Counted from the stretch's first letter, positions 40,201-53,000 are shown. The stretch is 64,000 nucleotides of DNA from Anisakis pegreffii (GCA_035041965.1 JAPYMA010000792.1:155576-219575); one strand, 5' to 3'. Numbers and translations: made by a program. The notes: generated by a model from the letters alone, not told the origin.

Positions 40201-42028
40201 TCTGTTTATCAACTTCTCGCACACTCGATCAGTTTCACGTTTTAGTTTACGCCCAAATCGATGAAAAAGAATCATTAAATGCTCATCAGACGTAACTATG
40301 AAATGTGACTAACATATATTACATGAAACTGTGCATCATGTGAAATAACATCAACATGTTTTATATCCGATTTACGAGTATAAGGACGTTTATGTGTCTC
40401 TGACAGCTAGCGACATAACTCAACATTTTAGACAGAAACTACCGTCACAATATTTCTGAAAATACATCACTAAGGACAAGTCATCGGCCAGTCAGTGTAT
40501 CTGATCCCGATCGTCCACGCTTTAGAAACAGTCTTGGACTTGCATGAAATACGAACAGGCTCCACGGAAAGACAAGCGATTCTAGCGGTGATATTCCACG
40601 AAGTGATCGGATCGACAGTTCGTTCACGATCGCGTCGAATTCGTAACCATAATCACGACATGGAATAACGTGGTGAATTATCGATGTTACGAGAATGATA
40701 TCACTTGTACTTTCGGATAAGCACAGATGAAATGAACGTTCCACAAACATCTGCTGATAGCGCCGTGCTTCATCCAAGAAAAATATGTTTCATGCATGCG
40801 TGATGATTGTCCGTTCACACTGATTATTTATCAAAAACTGCCGATGATGAATAAAACCACAATTAATCAGCTGTTTAGATTAGTTGAACATTTGTCGATG
40901 AGGTGTACTATGTCCTCGCGAACACAATTTTTGGGATTCGATCATATACAATCATGTGAAAATTTATTACTAACTGCAATAAAATTGATATTACTCAATG
41001 AGAGCGCATGTAAAAGTGAATAAATTCTGTAGCGATTTAGTTATCTCTTAAGGGCGTATATCTGCGCTTAAGGTTTACCCATAAATTTGAATGGAAGTGA
41101 GCAATAATAGCAACTTTTGATATTGTCTGATTAAAGTGCCAAACATCCGGTTAAAATATCCAGTGGGATACATGCTGACGATATTTCCTATGATGGCAAG
41201 CGAGATGAGGATTTGAAGTGAACAAAAATGTACATTAAATTATCCGTTGAAATTTCAGTTTATTTTGTTTGATAGAAAACCAGACAAGTTCCGCGTATGA
41301 AAAGCTGAACGAAAAAGTCGAAGAATACAAAAAATAAGAAGTGACTGATTGAGGCAAGATCGATGATTGGACAAAATAGAAGAATGCTTAGAGTTTATTA
41401 GTGACGACAGCGATGAAGTCATCTAGTTTAATCTGAAGCTTATTACGTGAAAGTTGTATGTTATCCTTGAAATCAAATCTGTTCTTGAGACTTTCCATGC
41501 CAAAACGTTGGCGTAAAGTATCCTCGCTTAGCATTTACTTCCATATCATATCATCTCGCAAATGACATCCAATGACATTACTTCCATCTGGCTCAATGAA
41601 CTGATAATAATGATGATGATAACAGTAATACGAATAATTCTCCGAGCGATAATCTATACTAATCGACCATTCATCATGCCAAGTAAAAATTGAATTTTCC
41701 GATCACAATTTCTACAACAAAAATCGATTGATAATTTACCTTTCTTTGAATGAATTACCGGAAGAAACGCACTCAAAATGGACGGAGTTATTTGCGTCGA
41801 CAATGAAGAAGGTGACACATCTTGAAGCTTTGCCAGAACTTCATCTCGAGTGATTCGATTCGCATCTTTTGAGCCAGGAGTTGATTGGCTCACCTTCTGA
41901 TTGGAGATTTCATTGCGATTTTGCTGAGTGCGCTTCGATGTGATCTGACGGTGCTGATGAGAGATAGACCTACACTTTCGATGACAGTTGTAATGGTGAT
42001 GAGCATGATCCTTGTTTGGAATCATCAT
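25228..42028 (-). CDS. BED-finger protein derived from a hAT transposase, catalytic residues substituted
   Basis: Sixteen exons: 42028-41740, 33333-32684, 31828-31745, 31137-30952, 30338-30193, 29936-29831, 29463-29311, 29073-28960, 28780-28605, 28127-27916, 27359-27219, 27047-26926, 26765-26506, 26355-26267, 26039-25944, 25520-25228; 1038 aa in a single phase. After a His-rich start and a long Ser/Thr-rich region comes a BED zinc finger (SEVWNLFG about 395, C418/C421, H438, C440). The hAT body follows: RRLFCAAVVRCC, then the RNase H-like core (YVGADWRL, LTIVTE, VDDIRRYLEPF, LNPRLKHL) and the dimerisation region (DDELECYL, DVLQFW, FPNLAHLARYLLSIP). The expected acidic triad appears altered: Glu607 for the first Asp, Glu678 for the second, His983 where ER.FS is usual. 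This suggests a host DNA-binding gene, not an active element. The donors ending at 27916 and 25944 and the 8.4-kb first intron are least certain. Confidence 0.83.
29704..29765. repeat. Short tandem repeat of CATCACTATA units
   Basis: Imperfect repetition of the word CATCACTA(TA) with GGAAA and CAGA spacers, lying in an intron of the BED-hAT gene between exons 29936-29831 and 29463-29311. Confidence 0.8.
37894..38067 (-). CDS. Uncertain small ORF in a coding-like island
   Basis: An ATG at 38067, three bases after a strong acceptor (GTTTCAG), opens a 57-codon frame starting MAYFGDPVHDSL and ending HRNAD. Codon use is unlike the AT-rich surroundings. The plus strand of the same stretch also has two long open frames, one starting MMMIRLKRDIL and one ending HFQNQ, so strand is not settled. 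No family recognised. Confidence 0.25.
   Translation of the reverse strand: MAYFGDPVHDSLSSTFFRAERLQNFFPEFFPSPQHIVSEEECTIKTQYPRKHHRNAD
40481..40777 (-). CDS. Uncertain ORF in a coding-like island
   Basis: A 99-codon minus frame without stops (includes RYQQMFVERSFHL, and ends SGSDTLTGR) in a GC-richer island. It begins with TTG, not ATG, so it would have to be an internal or last exon. The plus strand also offers open frames here, including one that follows an acceptor (CACTAAG at about 40470) and ends RFRNSLGLA. Function unknown; strand unsettled. Confidence 0.22.
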   Translation of the reverse strand: MDEARRYQQMFVERSFHLCLSESTSDIILVTSIIHHVIPCRDYGYEFDAIVNELSIRSLRGISPLESLVFPWSLFVFHASPRLFLKRGRSGSDTLTGR

Positions 42029-42042
42029 TTATCACGGAATCG

Positions 42043-42240
42043 CTCAGTCGGATTATTCAGCAGCTTCTTTAGAGATCGGTAAGTTGCAGTTTAATAACAC
42101 GACGTATAGCGAAGCAATAGACAAGTATAGACAAGTTATAAGTAGCGTTTACAGGTATAGAAGCGGCTGGGTTGATGTGGGTAAGGTTTCTGCTAAGTTG
42201 TAGGCAATCTATGCAGTAGCCAATGGTAGAAACAAAGTTG
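42043..42240 (+). pseudogene. TPR-like coding relic with in-frame stop
   Basis: The plus frame reads a stretch matching the tetratricopeptide pattern: LEIGKLQFNN, then TYSEAIDKYRQVI, where Leu, Gly, Phe, Tyr, Ala and Tyr occupy the usual TPR positions. The frame continues through YRSGWVDVGKVSAKL to a TAG, then stays open (AIYAVANGRNKVALC). Codons are AT-ended, with ATA, AGT and AGC frequent, and lack the TCG and CGA codons common in the resident genes. No start or splice sites fit. Possibly a fragment of a bacterial or duplicated TPR gene; origin untested. Confidence 0.35.
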
Positions 42241-45120
42241 CTTTATGCATGCGCTACACCGCCAACTGGCTCCAAAGTTCCACTAGCTCAGTAGCCTGAT
42301 GATTCCATGATTGAACATAAAATGATGACTAGGTGGCTGATAGGATGGCTCGAGAGAAAGAATCGTATGACGATTATCAGATGATGACGGCGTATTATTA
42401 CCGTATGCACATATCATATAAACGCGAAGAAAAGCTAGGGGCTGCACAGACTGAAAACAGCATCGAATAAAAATAAACGCCAACCCCAGTGAGATAAAAA
42501 AGCAGAGCAGTTGATGTGCTGTTTGATTTGTTAAATACGTATGTGATAATATGATGGAATGGAACTGAACCGTGTGACCAACCATCTTACTCATACACAT
42601 CTCAACAAACGAGTCTATTCATTCGTTCCGTAATCAGTAGTGAGTGATCAAGCTATGGGCATGGCTCAGTGCTAACCAACAGCCAGTCATCGTTATCAAG
42701 ATTAATATCATGAGATAATTTTGCTGTGAATAATGAGAACGCGGCTAACGAGATATCGGTGATGAATAATCAAATCAACGATGTTTCCCAATAGTTATTG
42801 ACTGCACGAAAGGACCGTGCTCGGTATTTGCTTGAGTCTCTCTCAAAATACCATGTACACGCTTTCATAATTGCGTAATTCTCAATTAATAATGCCTATC
42901 GTTACCACTCGTACTGGTCTCAACACGACAAAAAAATCTTTTGCTAATTTACCACGTTCAGCAACTTAAATTGTTCCAGTTGGCTGTTTCTTACAGATTG
43001 TTGCTGATAAATCGTTACTTTCAATTTATGCAATAAAATATGAACACGAAAGTGCTTTCACAATAAATATATCAGCTCATTATGCATACACTGATGGAAA
43101 CACGCGATGATCTAAAGCAAAGCAAGGATATCCATAGCAGTCTTTGCCATTGCCATTCGAAACATCAAAGAAATACCTTAATGAAACTTCAAGACACATC
43201 ATCACCTCATAAGATAGCACTCAATATTCATAATTGTTCATTATTTACTTGTATATTCAATGAACTCATCACCAGTTTATGTCTCTCTGTTATCAGTAGT
43301 ATGACGAGCAACACGGCCACTGCCATACTGCTTTATCCTGACAACACAACACCCAAAGCACGAACAGAATACCAAATGATTCAAATACATTTCTTCATGC
43401 TTCGTGCAGTAACTTTGTCCAAGTACAACTACAATAAACGTTAACATTTATTAACTACAGCGACAATATATTTGTTGAAATTGATAAGTGCTAATCAAAA
43501 GATAACTTCAAAATCTGGCAAATCTCTTCTTAGTTCATGGGGATTAGGCTACAACAATGAGGTTCTCCAGCCATTTGAATCGGGAAATTACCTAACTTGT
43601 TTGAATTGCGAGAGATTTGTATTTTAGCAATGGATAGCAGCATGAACAATTGTAAAGAAGTGTGCTGTCTTTGTGCAGAATTTGAACAGATGGGCCAACA
43701 GAGGCATAAAGGAGCGATCGACGTCGTTCAGGTGTAAATTAATAAGAGTTGTTAGAAGAGAGTGAAGTTGAATTAAATGTGACTCGCTAAGAGGATTGCT
43801 CACAAGCAAACGGCTCTGGAAAACAGTCATAGTCAACTAGGAGATTGTTAATGAAATGAAACAAATCCAATTAAGTCAATTCAATTCCACTGATGAATGC
43901 ATTTCTAAGCAACCTCTGAATGAAGTTGTAAGAAGGGCATTAACAGACCAATCAATCATTCACACTCAATTGTGAGCGCAAACTCATTTGACTGATTTTA
44001 ATCAACAGACGATGCATTTCAATTCTGCAATTAGTCATCAACACAGCAATGGCTAATGCATGATTGGAACGTCAAAATCGAAAAAGCACTACATTTTACT
44101 TGGAGACACAGAAAACAATAGTTGAAAAATGTGAGGCTGCCATTACCAGTGAATGAGAAAAGCTTTGCTCGGATGATTGAATTTCGCAGCAGATTAGTGC
44201 AGCCAATCGAAAATGAGGTAATAGACATCTGTTCAGATAATCACTTGATCAATCATCAGGAAAAAGTGACTGCATAATCGCTGCAAGTTGAGCACGCCTT
44301 TGAACGCAATTCAGGGTTCGAAGAGCGAACCACAGAGTTCAGGATCTTCATCAGCATGGTTTAAACGACTACTGTACGTTGCTCTCCTGCTTCCTTCCGG
44401 CATTGTACCAATTTACTTCAACACACTAATCTGATTTTTTGAGTGGCTAGGCCCTCTTGTAGCTTCCCTTTTGTGGCTACGCGACTGAAATGCAACCGTG
44501 GTAGGATGTTGCAATCAGTTCAGATAAACACAAGTTTTGATTTCATAAAAGTGTAAAAAATTATCCGAATTTCTTGTCTGAATGAACAAACTTTCAAATC
44601 AATAAGATCAAAAACGTGATTCAAGAAAATTTTGTTTGTCGCACATTCGGCGAGAATACAAATTTTGACAGATCGCTTTTGTATCCAAACCAACCCACTC
44701 TTTAAATATTTCGTTTGAAATAATCCGATTACTAATTGTAAGTGAAATACGGCGTAGTCACTGAAACTGAAAATGCTACTGAAAGAACGCCTTCGAAAAT
44801 ACTTTGTTTCGTGTGCTCGTGTCGTGTCAATACTTCATGCAAGAATCGTCCATGACACTGAACGTGATTCAACATAAACAAAATGTACCGTCAAGTGCAC
44901 GCAATATAAACTTTCAGCTTTTCAACGAGTTTGTTCATGTAAGAGTATGTTGGGCATGCATTCGTCAAGTCGAATAAAGTGTTTTCTGAGAACACATCCG
45001 AAAGAAAAACTGAGCATTTGAAAGCTCACGCTCGACTGAGTTCAGCATATGCATATATGATCAGTTTGCCTCGCAGCTCGCGTTAGGCTTATTACCCGAA
45101 ATTGGCCATCATTATTGAGT

Positions 45121-45310
45121 GGTAGTTTGAATTGGCGAACTTATACGAAAAGATATTGCAGCAAAGATATGATAATGATAGCTATGGAGTTACTGAAGTT
45201 TTATGTTTTGGGTTCAACATGGCAGTCTATGACTATAGTTTGTACTTACACAGCAGTTTGTTATAGAAGTACAAGATATTTGTACTGGTTAATTGCACAT
45301 AGATAATATG
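45121..45310 (+). pseudogene. Coding-like relic of unknown origin, with stops
   Basis: From 45122 the plus frame reads FELANLYEKILQQ, RYDNDSYGVTEV, then FGFNMAVYDYSLYLH before a TAG, and stays readable for a few codons after it (KYKIFVLVNCT). A TAG also stands just before FEL, where a longer protein could once have continued. The protein-like texture and codon choice differ from the surrounding DNA. No family was recognised and no splice sites fit. Confidence 0.3.
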
Positions 45311-46855
45311 CTTAATAAATGCACTCAAATCAAAACGCAGTTACAAAGCGAAATACAAAAAGCAGTCAGCAACGAAATGTTTCATTCATTTCAGATTATT
45401 GTGTGACTGTTTAATTGCGGATGAAATCAGTCGCATAATTTGTCGCGTTATCAACAATCCAAGCCTCAACTTCTATGAAAAATTCCAGTTCCTGTACTGG
45501 AAAAAGACACTGAATTATTTCGGAAGCTGATTACCGGAAAGAACTGCACAAGACTGGTGGAGAAGTTGCTAAATATGTGAACGAATGAACAGAAGACACT
45601 GACGACGGAACTTCAGCAATTTCAAACGAGCACACATTTGAGGACTTCAAACACAATACGCTCTGCTGATTCATTGCCACGCAACAAAGGTATTCAGTTT
45701 CGAGCGAACATGAATATGGCAGCAATGAAACAGTTGTTGCTCATTGAAATCATGCAACGTTCGTAAATTCAAACTTGCAGAATTCATTACAATTTGATCA
45801 CAAATTTTTCGATATTCTGATAACACGATCGACATTCCAAAAATCCTGAGCAACAGACGGAAATTGATATTCGCAGTGTCGAGAACCATGCAGCACGTGA
45901 CAACCCATAACATACGCAGGACTACTGCCTATAGTTCTTACATCGCACTTGATGGTGCAGTCACCAGGTGGTAATTATTCTTGTGATAATGGTAGCAGAG
46001 TTGATCGAGAGAAAAGTCAATTAGAACATTACAAATGATTGATATATAAAATCACAAAATGAAAAAAGGATGCTTGATAATGCTTTGATCAAATCATCAG
46101 TGAAATGCTCAAGGAACAATGATTGATAACTGAATGAAGGCTTTCGTGAGAGGAGGGTGATGATGATATTTTTATGACATCTTTCCTCTGTCATCGTGGT
46201 AATGACAATAAACGCAGCAGCAAATGCAACAAAGCTCACAAATCAGAACTGAAATCAGAACAGTCGAAACAGAATCCCATCGAATGCGAATCGAGACACG
46301 CTCAAGAAATTCAAATTAAGTATTATTCGGTTTGTTCGTTTACAAGAAAAAACAATAAACGAGCAGAAACAACACAATAATAGAAATTAAAAAACAATGT
46401 TCACTAATAAAACAAAATGAAACGTTCATTTAGTTGCGTTTAATAATATTGATAAGGCGTTTTCTTTATTTTATTCACTCGCAGCAGTAAAATGCTTGAG
46501 GAATGAGTGAAAAGAATGGTATAATAACTGAATCAATCAGTAGTCTCAATGAGCTACCCTCAGCTCAATGGTTTGTTCTGTTTGCAGACTGTAATGAGCT
46601 GTTCTCTTGCTGAGAGGATATCAGATATACTACTATGTGGCGGCGGATTAATAGACGAACAGAGATCAACTAGCTGCCTAGGTAGATGCTATAGATCGAT
46701 ATAAGCACGCAAACACGGCAAATTATGAGTCAGAGAGAAAACATATCATAGTACAGACACCAGAGGTAGATCTGGTTCTGTTTCGAGTCGAATCTGATCT
46801 CGACCGAAATATCGCCGATTGCAGAACATCGACCTGCTTCTTGGTGGATAGCATC

Positions 46856-47053
46856 ATGATGCACGCGATGACAATCATGCGCTCGCTGCTCGCCGTCGTT
46901 TCGGTTTGTTCTATCATGAACTCGAAGTTCTGTCTTGCTCACACAATCTGCATTCGTTTGGCCGACACTGCTTCATTCCGTGACGCACTCGATCGCTTTT
47001 CACTTCGCAACCTAGCAGCTACTAACTCGTTTTTCCATCTGTTGATGTCGTAA
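46856..47053 (+). CDS. Uncertain small secreted-like ORF
   Basis: A 65-codon frame with an ATG, preceded by an acceptor (GATTGCAG, about 46817-46824). It begins with a hydrophobic leader (MRSLLAVVSVCSIM) that resembles a signal peptide and ends FFHLLMS. The local GC is raised. The minus strand also has open frames here (for example MIEQTETTASSERM), so the reading is not settled. Unknown function. Confidence 0.25.
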   Translation: MMHAMTIMRSLLAVVSVCSIMNSKFCLAHTICIRLADTASFRDALDRFSLRNLAATNSFFHLLMS

Positions 47054-50000
47054 TGATCGTTTCTGATTCTCGCAATGCTCAATTCTATTATCATTTCACC
47101 CAGCACAGCACTCTCAGCGAATCATCGAATGTCTTATCACCTGTTTGCCATCTACACACCACTCTTTCACATCTTAAAACCCATTTTCTCATCCACCCAT
47201 CTATCTGGATGTGTTCACAACGAATAATACGTGTTATGTAACATACCTCAATGGTCGCGTAACCACCGACCCGTTATCTGTTCCATTATCACACTCACAA
47301 TACAGACTAGCTCACATTCTCTCATGCTAGAATAATGCACTTTTTTGTTGTATAATCCCATTGGTGTTACGCTCTCTCTCTCATGCTCTGCACACACGAA
47401 TACATCGTTGCTTTCCATTCTCTCGCAATACCTTTTTCCCTTGCTATCTCTTATGATTTTTTTTGCTCGCTGTCATTGTTGGCCGTTCATTTGGGACTCA
47501 TGCGGAACGGTTTTCAGTAGGACATCGCAAAGTTGCTCATTCATTCAGCTCCTGGAAGGTATGTTTCATTCAGTGATCTAATGCAGATCACCTTAACTCT
47601 GCAGCAAATCGTCGGCTTTTGTCATCTACCTTAAGTCTGTGTCGGATCACAAGGAAATAAATGCGAGTTGATTGAACTCAATAACGAACATAATAAGAGA
47701 GCATAAAAACGATCATGGCTTGATCAAAAATAAAGCAGTGTGAAACAATTATTAGAATCCGTGAGAACTGCACAAGCAAGATATGCCAAAGTTGTCATCC
47801 TGAAATGAGGCAATTATACAGACGTCAGGACAAGTGTGTAATAAGCCAAAGATTAGAAAAATACTCAGCAATAGTCAAGATACTGAAATGAATCGTTGCG
47901 CCCTTTCTTACACGGAGAGGTAGGCCCAATCGAACAAATAACTGATCTGAGACTGAAACAAGTCCCGTATCAGTTTCAATTCCAAGCTATTGCATCAGTT
48001 GCGTCCAATAATAATTTCAAAAAGTCACAAAACCGATTCAGTCAAACACAAGCGGAAAAGAGAAAAAGAAACATGAAAAGTGAGAGCACAAATCGAAAAA
48101 TCATTTCATTCATTTTCCGTGGCGCTCTTCGTTTGTCTATACGTCCGCATCATTGCCGATTCTTACTAAAAGGAATTGATGCAGCGAAAAAAAAGTTGAT
48201 ATATAGCTGATTTGCCATCAACCTTCCATCTCAATATGAATCATATATATCAGTTTCGTCGCTCTTGATGCTTTCATATGATTGACGGTAGCTGAAAAAC
48301 GGTATTGTGGTGCCGTATGCGGCTGGCTATTCAAAACTTTTTCATTAAGCGTTTGCATTGCTTCGATTCGGTGAATGTATTTCTTTAGTTCACAGTCACG
48401 CTGAAACCAGTTCAGAACCATTTTGCTCGTCAACAATCCACCATTCATAACAAACATTTGAATATTTCAGTCTGTTTCGATGATGCTCATTTAGACATTT
48501 CAATTCGAATTTCAAGAAAAATTACAATATCTGTGCCCATCTGGACATTCGATCTGGATGTTTACATCGTAATTTTGACCTAAGTTTTAGGCTCTTCCAA
48601 TGTTCTGTTGAGTTCGTGAAATTCAGAGCGAGTGAGAGGGGCGAAACGAAAAAACAATGGAGTCGAAAGGAACTGAAGCGACGAATTGCATTTCGCAAAC
48701 GATATTTCAAAAATTCTCTCTTTTCGTTGGAGAAATACTTAAACAATCAAACTTCAAACGAATCAACTCAAAATAATGTAAAGTCATTCAACACAATGCA
48801 CAAAAATTGTCCCCTTACAACCTTGTGTGTCATGTGCAGTAAATTCAAAGTCAGAATGAATAAACGTTCCTGTTGGGTATAAAAGCATTCGTTGATGATT
48901 GCCTTATCACTTATGTTAAAACTGACACAGTTGTTTGTAGCCAAAGGATTGGACCACATAGTAAATTAGGCGAAATCTGTCATTCGTCATTTCTTTTTCT
49001 GATGACTTGTCAAGACTGGAGCGGAAATGGAGCTGAGAGCCGATGGCGATAACGATTGGTGAAAGAGATGAGAGCAAACACTCAGCAGTTTTTCATATCT
49101 CTAACGGAAGTGCAGATATGAAAAAGATTTGAATCAAATCGTTGACGGAACAAACAGGAATGACGCGTTGTAAATCACAAGACTTAAATTACATTTCGGA
49201 AATTGTTTCAATGATTCCGAAATGATTTCAAGCGATACAAAAGCCAATAACATTACTTTACGGGGACGAAAACATTGACACGTTTCCAATATTTTGCTCG
49301 GATTCACATTTAAATTTCAGCTGAAGAACCAGCCATGTTTCCAGTCAACAGCGTGGCAATTGTCCTGGCTTTTCAGGCGGCTTATCAGAAAATCGATGAA
49401 ATGAGTGCATCGTGTAAACGCGTTATAAGCTGATCATTATCGCACTGATTGGTTTCATCGACTGCAACTGATGCAACACTTTGCGGCTGAATTCATTTGA
49501 ATTCCAAAATGATGTCACAATCAATCATTATCATAGACGGTACCCGATCAATCTGCCTAAACTATAAAGCCTATAAACTATAAAGAAATTTTGCGTAACG
49601 ACAGTTTGCCTAAAGGTCATAGACAAGTCACTCAATCATTTCATAGCTGTTAATGCCTCTCTATCGAACATAAACAGCAAACAGTAAACATCTAGTTGTC
49701 CAGTATACGTCTACATTGATTATGTTGAAGTATAAAGCTGATTACCATCTGAGTTCCAAATTATGAGATTTGTCATATCCACTATTATTTCGTGCACAAG
49801 AATGCTCCTACACTGAATGAAGCTAAATGAAATTTGATAGCATCAACTGAACAGTGAATAAAATTTTTTAAAGTTGAACTAATTAATCAGTTAGCGAGAA
49901 CAAAAATCCACAAACCAACAATAACATGAGAGTTCGAAAGGAAGTTGGCCTATTGTCAACATAAACAGTAAAGTGAGGCACTTTCATTTGCCTTTGAAGG

Positions 50001-53000
50001 ATGAAAATGTCTGTTAAAATGTCCAGAAAATGAAACTCTGAGTATCATTATTTTCTGAGACGAACCTAACATTTTGAAGAAGGGAGAAGAAAGGCTGAAA
50101 ACAACCGAAAAACATCTCGGGGTCAATACCTAACCTTATTCACCGGAGAGGCCGAAATTGAGCACCATCTTAGAATATTTGAATTATAATTCAAGTGGAA
50201 ATAAAATAAAAGTGAATCTTCGGAAATACGCGTGTATTGACACCAACTTGCATTGCTTTGTGATCAGGTAAGAAAGGCTCTCCTCTGTGAGAACGATGTC
50301 ATGCAAAAAATAGAGCAGTATACTCACTGCATCCGTACACTGATCAGATAGATGTCTCAGGAAATTTGGCTACAACGCCACAATAAGCAGAATGTGCGCA
50401 TTTCCTTGATTGCAGATATAAAGAAGTGTTTCGGTTCTTAGACAGAGCCGAGCATGTTGCTATTTTGAAAGTGGTGCTTCAGACATTGACACAGTATCGC
50501 ATTAATTAACTAATATGAGGATGGAGACAATTATCATTGTTCTCATAAAGAAATTTGGCTGCATTTGATGGTGTGCGAATTTATATACCTTGATATTTGC
50601 TATTCATATGGGCATTTATCACTGATCATGGAGAAAACAAATCAACTAAGCCGAACCGCATATCCGAATCAGTGTGTTACAGAATTAGTGTGTATCTGGA
50701 AATGTGCGGTATTCGTTGACAGCATGTAGACCATCTGACAGCTGAGAATCTCCTATATGCAATCATTTTCGAGAATCTTGGGGCATCGAGCATGGTGTTA
50801 ATATAAACGGGATCCTTTCATTGTCGAACTTATGGCCGTATTTCCTGGTTTAAGATGTCAATCGAGAGGTCGCCTTCGATTCCTTCAGTTAGTAATTTAA
50901 CACCTTTGATGATAATTCTGTGCGTCACTGTTATCACTGTCCAATATTGTTATGGTTGCTGTTGTTTTTCAACAAATTTATTCCACAATTAAAACTCCAG
51001 AAAGAGAGAGAAGAGCCTTTTCTCGACGAGAATAACAAATAAAAGGAACAGGTTCTCATCGTTTATTATTTGGCACGAATCGACATCAATAGCTTCATGA
51101 GCTGTTCATACCAACTTCACTGAAGTTTGTTGGTGAATCTCAGTGAAGAGTTTGATATCCGTGTTCGCATCTAACATCACGAAATCATAGATTAGTTCCG
51201 AGAAGGTTCTTTCTAACCTTGAGAGAACACAATATTTTACTTTACTGGATTCCAGTCTGCACTAATTGTCTCACAAGTCTGTGAGCACTTAAGTAACTCT
51301 CCACAACTCGTCCGCATTTTTAAAATTCAAGTGAATATCGAGATAAATTCATGCAATTTTTTGGAATAGCTGCATCCAATCAATTGCTATCAGTAGTAGA
51401 GATAATTGTTGCGTGTGACGATGTATCATGACGTATTATAACGATGCATATGTATCATGTGATTACACATGTATCGTCTCGATCCGCTTGTTGATAATGC
51501 AGTCTCCTCTGATCTTTTGAACTGTAATCTGATGTGAGCAAAGAGTACCTATCATCATAAACTGGTAAACAAATTTTGTTGTAAGAGGCATCGAAAAAAT
51601 TTATTTCAGGTGCTAGGCGATGAATCAATTAACGATGGTTTTTGGTCATTAGTTTACGATAAACACATTTTAAAATCAGTGAAAGCCGATTTTGGTCAGA
51701 AAAATACTTGTGTACACGCTAGAAATTTATTGTCTGCATGATAGTTGTTGATTTGTACGTTGTACCAAACCTTGGCTTATCATTAGTCATCATAAAATGC
51801 GAATGCTACGAGCTACGACCCAGTATGGGCCGTCACTTATTTACTCTGTTTGATGATTATGAAGTGATAAGAAGTAAGTGATAGAACGTTTCAAGACATT
51901 GCACTTCAGTGAATTACTATCAACTATGGCTATTATTTGCCTGAAAAAGCAATTATGATAACGCCAATTTAAGTGTTCACCAAGCAGCAAGATAATTAAC
52001 CTTATCAAGATGAACGGACTTATGCTCAATGAAGTTTGATTAGCACATGAGGTAATACAAGAGCCTTTTGACCATCACATAATTGAATTTTTAAAATTAA
52101 TGATTTCATTGAGGCAGATCACTGAATGTTTGTTGATGGTGATAACGATAATCATCAAATTTGGTGGAATGAATAACGGCAAAATGTGCTTGTTGTCCGA
52201 GTTGAACTGGTTCACTTAGCACATAGCAACCGTAATGAACCGACACGTCCTTCCGTTATCAATCTATCACGCATCAGTTCATTACGAATAACACCCCTCT
52301 TATCAATAATTAACACTTGTCGCTTTTACATCTCTCGCAAAAAATTTTCCTCTCATTCCTTCATGAAAACGCTCACTATTTGTCAGTAATTTCGAATGCT
52401 TTGCGACTAATTTTGTTGGACTGTATTCAGTGTATGCTCATTTCATAAATACCACTTCGATAGACTATATCGCGTCAAAGACTCAGTTCATCAGACTGAA
52501 AGAATGTTGCGAAATTCGTTCATCAAATTTTTATGTATTCACATGATTCCGTTCGCTCTAATATAACAACGACGCATTCGACGCAATATTCGTTTTTTGC
52601 TCTTTTCAAAGGGTGTAACTGCAAAATTTTCAGTTGTATTTTGCAAGAAAGAACCTCGTATTAGCGCTCAGAATTGATCCAAATCATTTTAATACATAGT
52701 TAACAACTGAGTGGAAATTCTTGTGCTGCATCAACCGAAATTTCGTAGTTTTTTAATAAACCTACAGCAACCTTAGAATTTTCGCTACAGTATCAAATCT
52801 TTTCATTCTCCCCCAGCTTTCTCGAGAAATGCGAAACTAAAAAAGCCTTGGCTCAAATTTAAGGACTTTGGTACTTCATGAGCAATTTTTTGCAATCCTT
52901 TGATCAATCTGGCTGTGGATTGCTGAACATGCATTACCAGTTTCTTTCGTCTCTCTCATTATCATTTCGTTTCCGAATGTTGTGCCCTCGTCACATGAGT

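Larger units (their letters stand above)
33334..41739. other. Proposed 8.4-kb first intron of the BED-hAT gene
   Basis: No exon with a recognised product was found here. Two GC-richer coding-like islands occur at about 37.9-38.1 kb and 40.48-40.78 kb, each with open frames on both strands. If either is a separate gene, the first exon at 41740-42028 may belong elsewhere. Confidence 0.45.

Noticed and set aside
47896..48457. Open frames on plus (47896-48210) and minus (48218-48457) strands.
   Set aside because: No start context, partner exons or recognisable product; left uncalled.
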